From Hymenolepis diminuta (Eukaryota; Platyhelminthes; Cestoda; Cyclophyllidea; Hymenolepididae), in NCBI GenBank assembly GCA_900708905.1, contig CAADRB010000026.1, positions 2,870,120 to 2,934,119 on the forward strand: a stretch of DNA of 64,000 nt, written 5' to 3'. A model generated the notes under the pieces. It had not been told where the DNA came from, did no database searches, and saw nothing but the letters and a program-made list of their open reading frames with translations. The position numbers and the translations under genes were made by a program. How positions within the stretch are numbered: position 1 is the stretch's first letter; each line of letters starts with the position of its first letter. Shown here piece by piece: positions 36,079 through 49,500 of this stretch.

Positions 36079-37099
36079 TGTAGCATTATGATATAGTACA
36101 TCTTGTCACTATATATATGAGTGAAAATTCACATGTGCGAGTTTGCACAGTCATGCTTAGTGTATTTTTTTAACTCATTGAGTATTCTATTCGTTAGTAA
36201 AGAGTTAGAGTCGAATGAATTAAGCACAAACGGTTTAAATGGACAACCTCATTCCCCTTGTATACTCCCATGTTTTTACTAGTTAAAGGTCGCAGAGAGT
36301 ACTATAAAGACATTGCTCAGTCATGAAATAGATATGAGGATGTAGTGAGCGCATGTTCGGGACTCGGTGTCTGTGAAATCAATGTTATGTTTGGGAAGTC
36401 AGTGTCCCTCTTCTCAAGTAGGGTGGCGTAATGTTTTCTTAAGCTGAGTTGCATTACCGACGTAGGTTATAAAAAATGATGAACCTTTGGTCATTTAGGT
36501 TCAAACTTCACCACTAACAAGGTAGAAGACAGTGAATAACGTGAGTGCTTGCAATTACAGAAAGTGTGTAGGGATATAAGTTATTGATAAATAATATGGA
36601 AGTTTGATAATTTGGGCCTATCGCTGGGAAATGCTTAACAGTGGGCACACCACACTTCATTCAAACAATATTTTTATGCGTTTTGATTCAATATTGATCC
36701 GCCTCATCAAAGAAACTGAAAAGCTAGCAACACAGATCATATCGCCCTCTGCTAATTTTGGTCATTAGATGAACGTAATTAAGTTTAAGATAATCAAAGG
36801 TTTGTATGTTTTTTAATGTAACGGGATCGAGCATTCTCACTATATCATCACAACCTATGTAGTGTACTATGTTTTTGTGAGGGACGTCTGTAATACTTTA
36901 CGTACAGGGATCTCCAAATGTTTCAAAGTTCGAAAAATGCTAGGCACAACAATGAAGTACAGAAATCAGCTGTTTAGGTGCGGAGATGAAGGATCACTGT
37001 AGAAGTACACACTCATATCTATGCAACTATCGTGCAAAACATATCAACGCATGCTCTACAGTGGAGTTCCGAGGGATTTAAGAAACCGCAATGGAATGT

Positions 37100-37265
37100 C
37101 GTGACACAGCGGTCAATGTGCACGCTTGCCAGGTCGAATGTCACGAGATCAATCCTTGTCGGTGCACACCTAGTGACGTGAATAGCCAACCATACAGATT
37201 AATTCTGGTCAAGGATAGGCGTAGTAGAATGCGAGTTTCTTCAGGATGACTTCCTTCTTTCAAAG
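37100..37265 (+). repeat. tRNA-SINE-like repeat, copy E
   Basis: 'gacacagcggtcaatgtgca', 'gtcacgagatcaatccttgt', 'cggtgcacacctagtgacgt', then 'aattctggtcaaggatag' and 'agtagaatgcgagtttcttc' follow the family order from A-box head to 3' block. It is intergenic. Confidence 0.65.
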
Positions 37266-39721
37266 CTATTCTGTTAATACTTACCCTAATGACCTTAAAA
37301 AGTCAAGTTAGTCAAAACAAATACATACAATCCGAATTTTAAATAAAGTATCGTATATTTGTTCTTATGTTACTGTTACTTCTCAATTACTTTAAAATAA
37401 AATTGTCCTGAAATTTGTCTCCAATTTGGATACAGGATCGGCCGACGACGTCTTCATTTTGGGAAAAGTCATTTCTGTTCGGTGACACCTTGTTTGCACT
37501 CACTGGCTTATTATTTCATTAACAGACGAGGTGGTTATAATCGACACACTTTGCTACTCTTATTTTAGGAGATTCACTATTCAGGTAGACCAATAAACAC
37601 CACTTACAAATTATTGACAAATCTAATTTTCGATAGTGTATTTTACTTATTTTTAAAAGACCGTTGGAAGATTGGAATGAGGTCATCATATTCAAAGGCG
37701 GGGTAGAATTGTGTCTATCCCTTAAAATTTCTATGACGAGATAATTAGCTTACAGGGCCGTTCTTACCTTTTTATGGTTAAAGGTGAAAATAAATACAGA
37801 TAATTCTTGGTGGAAATATTGCTTAAAATATTTATTACAAAATATCAGCATAAAATAAACCTAATGTCCTCCTCTCGAAAAATGGGCTTCAGAATGGGTG
37901 AAAGTTTTGGTTAACATAATATTCTGACAATTCTAATTAGTTGTAATACAACTTAAATTAAGATAGAGTGAACAAAGATTAAAGAATTTTTGCATTTCAG
38001 GGGGAATTTAAAAGTATTCAATGATGGAACTTTTGTCCTCTAAATTTTACTGTCAATAGCTTGGAAGTAATGTAGTTATTGAAGTTATATGAATCAGTAA
38101 CACTTAATCATAAAGTGACTTGGACACTCGAGTCCAAGGGGGTAGGCTAAAGCATCAAATGTTAAGGGTAAACGGGAGCCCATATAACTTCTGCATAGGC
38201 CATGGCACAATTTTAGATGTGATTAGAGCGCAATGACCTGGAAGCATATCCATAAATTTTTCGCATATTGCACCTCATTCTGCTCTATTCATGACTTGCC
38301 CTTCGAATAATTTCGTTATCGATTTGTATTGCACACACAATTTCTATTTTCTATTCTGTAAGGGCTATAGCTTAGCAAATAATTCAATCATAAATTCGTA
38401 AATTTAACCTCTTAATAAAATCTGTAGGCAATTAACCTCTAACTATGAACTATTAAGAGTTCGTGTTAATTGTTATCATATCACTTTCACAGCATTTTCG
38501 ATATGTATGCTTTTATTATCAGAGTAGTGTTACAGAGAGAGGAAGAAATACGATATCACAAATTTACTGTTCAGATTTGCTTCTTTTACAGAAAAACAGA
38601 AACAGAATGTGTACAAACTTTTATTGCGAGTACCCACGCTACCACCACTTTATCAGCGTCCAAAGGTGACGTCATCTTCGATTATGCACGTCTTGTCAAC
38701 AGAAAAACTAGCCTACCTTCAATAGTGGCGCGCATTAATAGCAATAACGTAATCATGTATATTCTCTCGCAGAATTAGTAACATGTGATTTTATTAAGGG
38801 AACAACTTAATCAGGGACTACGAATACATAAGCGAATACTCCCCTTGTCTATTGACCTCCATAACCTCTTGTCCTGTTGGCGCAACCTCAAATCATTAGA
38901 GCCGGTTCGTTCCCGCTTTCGTTGATGCTTCCCATTTAGTAACTCAATCTATAGCTTTATTATATGACAGTGAACAAAATACTTTATGAGGATTCAGCAA
39001 TTGATTTCTAGATATTCTCACTATTGAGCATGTTAAATCAATTAAACATAATCAGTTTTCACCAAAAGCAACAAAATAATATCCATTAGGCTTTTCATTA
39101 ATTCGATACTTGATAGAAAGTTCGATATATTATAATTCCAGAATAACTTCTGCTCTTTAAAAAGTACAAGTTCATAATTCTAATTTCTGAGCCTAGGGGA
39201 ATGTAGTTCAATTCAGATAGAAGGGTGTGGAGCTCACAATCCTACTAAGGTTGATCAAGGGAACGTCACGTGCGCTAGAACATTCTGGAAAGTGCGGTGT
39301 GTAGCCGGTCGCGCAACGAGCAAGTGCGGCGTGCGTGACAGGGCCTTCTCAGGCAATCACCGATCAATATCCCTGCAGCGTGGCGTTGATTGTTTCTAAT
39401 GCTTAAACTTTGGGTAGTGAGCCGCAATTGAGCAACAAACTCTCTCCACTTAATACCTCCTTTGTTCTTGTTACTTTGGTCATAGCCTAGCTAATTTTGG
39501 AGGCAAATTTATATTGGAGGACTCTGCTAGAAGCTATTTGGACTTCTTAAGAGGATTACTGAGGTTTAGCAAAAAAGCTTATTTGTGTGGCATCCGCTAC
39601 ACGGAGAATGTACTGTAATTAAAAAAGAAGAGAAAGTTTAGGAAGTCAAATGAATTTTGCAATTAAAGTCACGATTCATCAGTTCAAATATAAATTTTAA
39701 AGCTTAGTTTAAACTTCACGC

Positions 39722-39912
39722 TCAAGAAAGCGTTTGCCAACATATATTTTGGGAGGGGAGAGAGGGGGGTGGAATATCACCCAGGGGCCCCCGTAAGAAG
39801 GAACTCGAAATTTGCAACATCCTCTATCAATCGGACTTAACCAATGAGATTGATCATCCCACTCGCTTAGTGTACACCGGTGGATATCGAACCTATGGCC
39901 TCGAATTATTGG
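39722..39912 (-). repeat. tRNA-SINE-like repeat, copy F
   Basis: On the minus strand: the B-box-like 'aggttcgatatccaccggtg', 'tacactaagcgag', 'tcattggttaagtccgattg', then 'caaatttcgagttccttctt', a C-rich tail and 'aaaatatatg'. The A-box head is missing, so it is a truncated copy. The open frame at 39709-39957 falls on it and is not a gene. Confidence 0.65.
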
Positions 39913-40557
39913 ACAAATCTGATCCGGTTTATGAAATGCGGAATCACGAGAAAACAAAGAGACTACTAACTGTCGCTCCTGAAAACAGATATCTGTTTCA
40001 ATTCCCTCATAATTGATTTCAGGGCTAAAGCCAAATCGAATGAACCACTCCCAAATGAAGGCATTTAAAATTTACTAATCACAAACTTGAAGTAATAATC
40101 AGAAATCCTGATTTAAAGATTACAATTAACAAATTTAAAATTTCCCCTCCCTTCCATATAATGAAAAATATCCATTCCTCCGCCTAAATTTGATCTTTGT
40201 CATAGCCTTTCGATCAAATATTATAATTAAATATAGTACCAATCTTTCGACCGAATTGGGCAAGTTGTGTCAAATAAAATTCTGGACCTCTGTCTTAGAT
40301 AATAAACACGTATAAGGAGTGAAAAGCCAAATTTACTGATGAATATGCATGATTTGGGGATATGTACAAGAATAAATAAGATACAATTAATTAAAACCAC
40401 GGCTGTTCATAAATACTCCCTTCGACTATTCATAAATTTTGAAAATAAACGACCGCTACCGGAAGTTTTTCAACCTAAAGTGAAGACGTATTTGTTATTT
40501 TAAATAATAACTTTTAATTTCACACCGAAACTCTACTGAAAGCTTACCAGGTAGATG

Positions 40558-43500
40558 TTAAGACTCAGAGTTTTTGGATGAAGAAATTTTCGCGTTATTA
40601 TGTCTTTGTTCGCTTCCTTGAAAATCATTATTCCTACTTTGAGTAGTTGATGGGAACGAAAAGATGGGCTGACCATTGATAGCGTTTTTGGAGAACTGAT
40701 TTGCAGTAGATTCGCAAACATCATCAATGATGTGCAGGAGTGTTTCTATTTGGCATTGAGAGAGTCTAAAATGGGTCAATCAAAAGTGGCTGAGTTTGCT
40801 ACCAACAATCGGAAAGCTAAAAGTAGCACTTTCAGTGAGTGCTCGTGAGACTTAAATATTAATAGTCCCATTCGGTTTACCTGACTAATAAGAGCGACCC
40901 AATGGTGTTTCGACCAATGAAATTGTAATTTAACTTTTTATAATACCTTTAAATAAAACAATATACAGCTGTTGAAGTATTTACCGACTTATTTCTTTTG
41001 TCCACTCTTTAGATTTTAAGCATTGGATTAAATCTTAACAATTTTAAATGCTAAGTTAGAAATCCAGGCGATAAAATGCTCTTACCGCATTGGTTGACTG
41101 AAATTGAGTACCCTGCCTTGAGAAGTACTGGATAAAGGAGAGAGACCCGACTCAGCAAGTGCAGCCCGTAGCCGATTGGAGAGCTGTCTGCAGGCTCGTC
41201 GGTGAGCCCCCGAAAGACCTTTCTGGAGGGTTTGGGCGCATCGCTCCTGGCACGACTGAACGTATACTTGAACCTCGGCTAAATTCAATAAGTACGATCG
41301 ATTTTGTTAAGACAATGACTTTATTTTAAATTAGATGGGAAATAACAAGACTTTTATGCAGGCTTATGATTATAAACCAGCCAGTTCATTAGTCGGCATT
41401 TTCAATATCTATTTAAGGTCTCAAACCTATGTCTTGAATGAACAAAATGAAGGCCAATCCGAATAGAAAAAAAAGATGAATCTCTAAAGGAAATCCAAAT
41501 ATTCTGCTTATTTTCCTTCCGATATTTTTAAATTCTGTTTTTCTGAATTTCTTCAGGTGAACTGATGATTTAAAGCAAACTCTCAAATATTTGACAGTGG
41601 ATATAAAACAACCGACCTGCTCTTATGAGAAACTCACATTATACTACCACTCTTATTGACCAGATTTGACCAAGATTGATGGCCTTCTAAATCACTGGGC
41701 GTACACCAATCTCGCGACCTCTGACTTGGTGGACGTGCACGTTGACCACCGGCGCACTTCTAATGAGAAACATATTCTATCACTGGCGGATTAAACATTA
41801 CTATCACTGGATATGCACCGATGGGGATCGATTTCATAATGTGAATATTAAACTCTGCGTCATCGGCACACTTGGGGGGATGAAAACCACTTTTCAAACT
41901 TTTTTAACCAAATTATAGAGCTGTCATTAAAGTCCTACCTGCTAAAGTTCACGTGTAAAAATACTAGACACAGCACATAAATAGCAAATTTATTAAGGAA
42001 ATCCCTAAGTAGAGTCGAATTTGAAATCAAAACGGTTAGATTAAACCCTGAGTTAACGGCTTAAAACAGCGTATGAGACAAAGTCAACGAGTTTGAAATA
42101 TTTCACCTTTAATCTGTGTTATGATGTCTTCCGAATTAGTCTCTTGAGTATTTTTCGTTTCAACCGACTGACAGGCAATCTTGCGTATAATGTCAATTTC
42201 CACAGAAAAATCTGCAATGACTAAATCACCAAGCATTTTTAGTAGTCCTTCAACAGCGGGATCATTATCCTCCATCGTGTTAATTTTCCGACTTAGTTGC
42301 GTTTGTTCCTTCTTGAGTATCTACAATGTAGATCATCAATCAGAAATGAGGTTTTAAAATTAAATTAACACCATGTTCCAAAACTTACACCATATTCACT
42401 AATCACGGCAAGTAAAGACTTAGCAAACGCACCAGCGATTCGTTTCACAAGTGCCAATGCAGATTTGCGAAGGAATGATCCCGTATAGTTCTCAATGGAA
42501 GGTAGAAGGTATTCCACACCACAGATAGATGTCAATTCATTAAATAGATCATTTGAAAAGATGATGCTCAGAAGTGGATGCTCAGAGAGAGAACGAAAAT
42601 TACCCAACTCGCAGGGAGTACATTCAACTTCCTGATCACGAGTACGTTTAGACTATAAGGGGATATGAAATATAAAAAAGAAAACCTACAGTTTTAAGTC
42701 TGTCTAATTCAGCCTGATGCTGTCTTACACGAGCAGCCATACGGGAGTCAAACTCTGCCTGACATTCCGCTCGAACTCGGTCCAAATTCACTTTCGCTCT
42801 TGCTTGAGCTTCTAACATCCAGCCGTTTCTTGCCAATTCAATTTGATGGGGCAGCTCTTCTCGCCAAAATCGAATACGCTCATTCTCACGTTCTTTCATA
42901 GCCTAAAAATGAAACATACTCATACGAAAAAGGAAATCATACCTCGTTCATAGTCATCTGCACAGCTTGAGCAGTAGCTTCTTTTGCTTCTTGAAGCATA
43001 GCATTAACACGTTCAAGTTCATTACGATAAGACATGGCTTCTTCTCTGTAACAGGAAGAATAAATATCAGTACCGCGCATAGAGCACAGGTGGTGCAGCG
43101 GTTAACATGCTTGGATGCGAAATCAGGGGTTACGGGTTCGATAGCCTTTGGAGCGCACCCAATGAATAGATGGCTAAGTCTGGATAATAAGGGGGGTGGC
43201 AGAATTCGAGTTTCTCCCCAGAGAGACTATGATATCATCCCTTCACCCCGGATACGTGTTGGATAAATCTTTCAAAATGGGCTAGGAAGTTATAAGCACC
43301 GGGCATAAGCCGCCAAATTATGTTCATTAAGGATGCCTGAAGCTACCTTATAAATATAGGAATTTTGTGTGATAAATTATTGTCAAAACAAGGCTACTAC
43401 TGGAAATTATAGAGAAACTGTAAGAATATCAGAACAAAACAAACTGTAACCTAGTCACTTTGCAAAAATACAGTTATCCTAATCTGCATCTGACTTATCG

Positions 43501-46500
43501 AAGTTCATGAAGGTATGACAGACATAGAAGTTAATCGGAACCAGTGCTCAAGATCAGATATCTTCATAGTGACTGATCTTTGTGATTCCACCCATCCATT
43601 AATCTCCATTCAATTTCTAACTTGGTAAATAAAGAATCCGAAGTCATCATTCCATCAGCAGCAACCAACTGCTTCCCTATTTCCCTAACTTTGGCCGCTG
43701 TAACAAAGGCATTCTCCGAAAATACCGATAGTGGATGATAAGGGCCAGTTCTAAATGAATATGATATTGGACGATAAATGATTGAGCACTGACCTAGCAA
43801 TAAGAGTTTCTTGTTTGACCTGAGCAAGAGCACTTTCATGTTCAGCAGTGAGTTGGGTCTCAAAACGTCGTCGAGCTGCAGCGTAGTGAGCTTCACAAGC
43901 AGCTCGAGTGCGTTCGATAGCTGCCTCCCGTTCAGAGATACTTGCTTCCACTCGTTCTCTTGCAGTTCGTTCCGCAGCTGCAGCTCGAGCTTCTGATGCC
44001 TGTGCATCGGCGAATCGAGTTCGAGCCGTCTAGAAAACACAAACACACATAAGGCCAATGGAAAAAAAGATTCTGGGTGAGAGAATGACAGTAAAGCATA
44101 ACGCGAGATGGAACACGGACCCTCTTTTATTTAGTCGAATAGGAATTAAATACGATGATTACACAATCGCCAAATGTTACATATAAGAAAATAATATTTT
44201 TCCTAAAATAATTCTTATGTGTAAGATTATTTATTTGCCACCTTTTAATTCCTGTTTCTTTTAATTCGCTCTTATTCGAACAAATTTATTTACATTACGG
44301 TTGTAAATGGTGCCTAAGATAAATCGACCTATCGACACGAAAACGTGCGTCTTGTGTTGATATAGTGGTTTGGATCGTTTTGTAGTGTGGTGTTGTTGGG
44401 TGGCATTTGTAACTAGTGCAATGTCTTAGGGATCCTAAGAGTTGGTTACGGTATTCTATAGGGAAGAGCAGATTACAATACCTAACATAAATCTTTTATA
44501 ATGTGCATGCACATCTTAGCAAATCGAATCGAATATTTTCAATGCACTCAAGTGAAACTCGCAAGCTTCATCCCTCCCGTGCACTGGATTATCAAGTATT
44601 ATTACCGCTAAAGCAATTATTGGGTAATCAGGCAGCCAGTCATTCATCACATATCCAACTCAACATGAGCAAATTTAAGTGCCTAATAGAAGAACCGTTG
44701 CTTGACCTACAGGTCTTCTCCCTACTCATCCCAGAGTATGGGTATTTTTAGTTTTATAAAGGTATGCAGTATATCAACTCTATTTACGTCTAACACTAGA
44801 CTATACAATGATGCTTACAATTTTCAACGCAGTATAAGAAATTTCTTACTTGAAGTTCGGCTTCAAGATGGTGATAATCTGCTTGTAGTCGTTCCAACTG
44901 ACCAGTAAGAGCAATTTCGCGTGGTGTTGGCTGTCGAGTATCAGGCTGCAAATTCAACTCCTTTTCCAATGCCAATACTCGCACCTAAAATTGAAATTCA
45001 TAATAAAATAAACTATTTAAATTTATTGGTATTACAATTACTTCATCCCATTTGTATCAGTTTAAATAACAATTAATTCCAATTATTCTAATAATTGGAA
45101 AATCAGTCATACATGACAGAGCTGTGTATATTCAATATTATTAAGAGGGCCAGTAAAGTGAACAGAAAGTGAATATGTTATTTAAATGCTATTGCCAATA
45201 AAGTCAAGGTACGTTAATTTATAGACTGATCTGTCATATTCGGCCGCACTGAACGTAGAAAACAGTTATTGTCAATGACTGATTCATACTTTCGTTTTTA
45301 TGTTCTAATGCTTGGGTAAATCGAGTGCACTAGCTGCAGATAGTCTCTCTATGAAAAAAGCACAGCTGCAGGATATCGATGAACAATTTTCACTCGCCTC
45401 TGCAACGTCAAGTTTTAAATTCATGGTGCAAACATCCTCTTTCACTTCACTCTCCTGAATTTTAACTGTTGCTGTGAAATACAATTGGATCTACTCTCGA
45501 TCCTCGGCATCCCTGACTTGGGAAAGCCGGTTATCTGTTGTTAGCCATTAGTCGCACTCTAACAACAACAATTTAACGACCGTGGTTGTGGTTACAACAA
45601 GTCCTTACTATAAATAATGGTCAAATATAGTAAAAAACATCTCGGAGGTAATATTTTTTTCTGTTTTCTCCATCATTCTTATTTATTGTAGCATTATATT
45701 AGACCGAGTTTACAACGTAATCAAGGCTGTAATATTTTTAAATCACCCATCACCATATCTTTATAAAAAGGTCAATATTATAGCAAATCTTCAGGAAAAT
45801 TTCATTAATTTTAAAGAGTAATGAAAACTCTACATCAGCTTAATTTGATTTGCTTGCTAAATGGCAGTAACCAATAGTTTCTTTTGTTTACAAATTTTTG
45901 CTTCATTTAGTCACTTCCGCCCTCTGTGAACTTTGAGACAACCTCTCATTCTTAACGACGGTGTTGAATGATCATTTGCTAACTATCAATCAACGTTACT
46001 GAACGGTTTTAATGCTAAAAGTCCTACATCTCCGTACCTATTATACATTGATTTTAAGAAACTAGCTAGTCTTTCATTTGGCTAGCTAAAACCATGTGAT
46101 TTTAGCATGATTCAGAGTTTAGAATTTGAGGGCAATGAACATTAAGGACCTCATTTGTTAGCGAAAAATAATCACAAATTTGACATTAGATCTATAACAT
46201 ACCTGTAGATCAGCACGTACCGACTCAGCTCGATCTCGTTCAGCCACAGCTTTGTGAAGATCACATCGTGCGGCGAATAGCTTCTCATACAGACTGGTTG
46301 TCTGCTCCCTTTTAATTCTATACTTGGCAAGGGTGCTCTTCAGTTCTGCTTTCAAAGCGTTAATTGATTCATTGATCTGCGGAGAAAGTGAATCTTTCGT
46401 CTGGTCGGTAGTAGTGGTGAAAGTTCTATTAAAAGGACTTCAGTTAATAAAATTTCATAACTACTTATATTGTAATAAGCAGCAACAAACCTATGTGGTG

Positions 46501-49500
46501 TGCTTGCTGAAACCCCATCTCCCATCTCCTGATTCCATGTTGAAGAAAGGGGTACATCAAGGGCTGAAGACGGTCTCTTCAGCTTCAACACATCATTTTT
46601 TCCCTCTTCGTCATTTTGACAACCAGCAAAAGTCACTGATTGAAAACTTCGCCTCCTATTTCTAACGGGTGATGCTTTCGAAAGAATTGTGGAAATTTGC
46701 CCTCCCTTGGTATCATGAAATAGCGGCAACTGATATCTAGGGGTTAATTCGGGTTCCTCTATCATAGAAAAGATATTCAAACTTTGTTCATATACAGCAA
46801 GCTGCTCTCGAACGTCCCTCAATTCTTCCTGTAATATTGCATTAATATCATCAGTGATATTCTTCGAAGTTAGGAGCTCCTTTATGCGTTCTCTAAGTTC
46901 ACCAACTTCAATACAGAGAGCTGAAGAGGATAATTCAGAACACCTCTCCTGCGCAGCTTTCAGCTTATTCTGAAGACTTTCAACAAGCTCATTGTGCTTG
47001 GAGGTCATTTCAATACACCGCAGACGCTCGGATTCAAGATCTTTACGAAGAGACATGAGTTCACTCTCCTTATTGGCAATTTTGCGTTGGGATATCTCTA
47101 AGTTTTCCTGCAGTACCTCCTCGGCCATAGCATGGCGCCGATTAAGACATTCAGTGAGATTATTTTCCCTCTGTTTGGCCAGATTCAAGCTAACTCCATT
47201 GGAGAGTTTAACAAGTTCAGAAGAAAGTGATTCATTCTTTGCCTTCAAGTCAGCTACTTTATTATCGGACTAAAAATGCAATCAAAAATATTAATAAAGT
47301 CTAAGACTATTTTAAAATAAGCATGAGTACTTTACCTCTTCCTTGAGTTTCTTCAACGCACTGAGTTGATTATTGACATCAGAGACATTGTCCAAAAGCT
47401 CTTTATTCCTATTCTCTGCATCAATTCTCGCCTTTTTGACTTCTTCTAACTCTCGAGTTAATCTCTCGATTTGTTCTGCATAAAAAGAAAAATGGGCAAT
47501 ATTGGAGAGTAAGGGCTTCAAATTTTAAGCTGCAAACAATTACCTTTGGCTAGAATGTCTTTATGATTGTTTAATCTTTCTGATTGAGCGATTTCTTCCT
47601 TGAGTAGAGCTATTTCTTGTTGAGCCTCTTGTAATTGGCGTCCGCGTGCCTCGAAAATGAGGTATTCTCGATTTCTGTCCATAGTATCTGCATCCTCTTC
47701 CGGAGGATCTGAGAAAAAAAGGAGAACAGAAAATAGACAAAAAGAGAAATCGAAGTCCAATTATCCGGTAAAGTATGCACAGAAAAATTGATGCATTGTC
47801 GCAGATCATTCGGAATGGTTTCCAAGTAAATATATTTGAAATTTCCAAAGACGCCATCCCTTAACATGTTGGCATTGACATTTGAAATTTCGCGATTTTC
47901 TCATTTGGCCATAAATTTCAGACGCATAATCGGGTCTTATCGTTCATTCTCTCTTAGTCGTTATCGGCAGCCTGTTATCACACCGATGCAATGTATTTTT
48001 GCTACCTATATTCCCCAGATTGTATCAGCTAAATAAATTTGTATGGCTTCTCTTTTGCCTTTTATTTTTATACATGACAAAGCTAACAATTTTACAATTC
48101 TTAATCACTGTAAAGCATATAAACTTTTGAACCGTTCAACGAAGCAGTGAATGGGATATGAAGAAGCAATTAAAATAGAGAATAAAGGAGGGTATAAATA
48201 CCGAATTCTGATTCCATAAGAACACTAGCTTCCACTCTATACGAAGAGTTCGTTCAAATTCCCGGGTATGACCTCTAAACTCATTACATTAATTCATAAT
48301 AATTGAACAGAAGATTTATTTGAGTAGTTGATTTTGTCCCTTTTGAATTAGGGGACACCTAGTTCAAATGATATAACCTGTTGATAACATAACGGAACCT
48401 ACCAATCAGCGTTTTTTAACGGAAATCAATAACTTACGCTACTTGAGAAGGCGCCAAAGATTCAGACGTTCGATTATTTGATGAAAATTGCTAAAATTCA
48501 CATGACACAGTAATTGATCTGTTCTGTGGTAAAACTTAGCACACACAAGCAAATCAGTCGATTAAAAAGTAAGAACACTTGGAAAAGAATTTTGTATCCT
48601 TTATTTTTGAATATTAACTACAAGCGTTACTAATTTCATCGAATCTTTACAATGTCATCATCAATAACATTGACCAAACGAACAGACTTATTCAAAAACT
48701 ATTTAAAGAGTGAATTTAAAACGCATCAGGATTTTACAAATACAGAGGACATGCAAATTAACATAAGACAAATCTAGATAAAGATATTCTATTTATGGCA
48801 GCAGCTTGTCATTTACCCATCTAAAGTATCTCTAATTTCTTGTGATAAGTGTCCATTTGTCTTGCTATGTCAAGGCTAATAATATTAAATACAATAAAAT
48901 AAGATTCACGTGTTTTTGCTGAAAATATAAGCTAACTTAGAAGACAAACCACCCTAAGGCTATTCCAAGATTCCCTGATCTAACTCTTCATACCAGTCGA
49001 CTATTTCCTAATCAAAATATTATTAATTATAAATTTCTGATAAAGTAAAAATCGATAACATAAAGGGCTCTTACTTGAGATAAACTCTTCTTCATGTGTT
49101 TCAGGTGAGGTGATGGGAATCGGACTAAGACGAATAGGAGAAGCGGAGTCATCCGGCTGTGGAATAAACAAATTACTGGTTGGTTTAGAATTGTTGCCTA
49201 CTGGTGAAAGAATTAATTCGCGATCATAACTTTGTGTGAGCAGATTGTCATACTCATTGCTTATACCTTCAACTATAAACAGGAGATGAAATTAAAAATG
49301 TGCCCATTTTGAGTAAAGAAATGTAAAAATCATTAAACCTACCAATACGACTGGATAGATTAGGGGTACTGAATGCGGAGTGTTTTGAAAGGGTTGGGTG
49401 ATGATTTTGAAGGAAGGTCAAACCATTAAGTGGTGCAGCATGTGAACCGAATGCAAATCCACTGTTATTTGAATAAATTCCCCAGAAATTACAAAACAAA

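Larger units (their letters stand above)
36079..40557. other. convergent intergenic region PDIA6 / CEP152
   Basis: No gene that I can support lies here. It holds two SINE-like copies (37100-37265 plus, 39722-39912 minus), a locally GC-rich patch at 39270-39380, and AT-rich unique sequence. The frames at 38463-38778 and 39709-39957 have no family similarity; the latter lies on a repeat. Confidence 0.5.

Noticed and set aside
38880..38930. tRNA-like GGTTCGTTCCC motif
   Set aside because: A B-box-like word is present but no matching A box or cloverleaf pairing is visible, and the SINE family body does not follow.
39709..39957. 82-codon minus-strand frame
   Set aside because: It lies on SINE-like copy F and runs through the B-box-like region.
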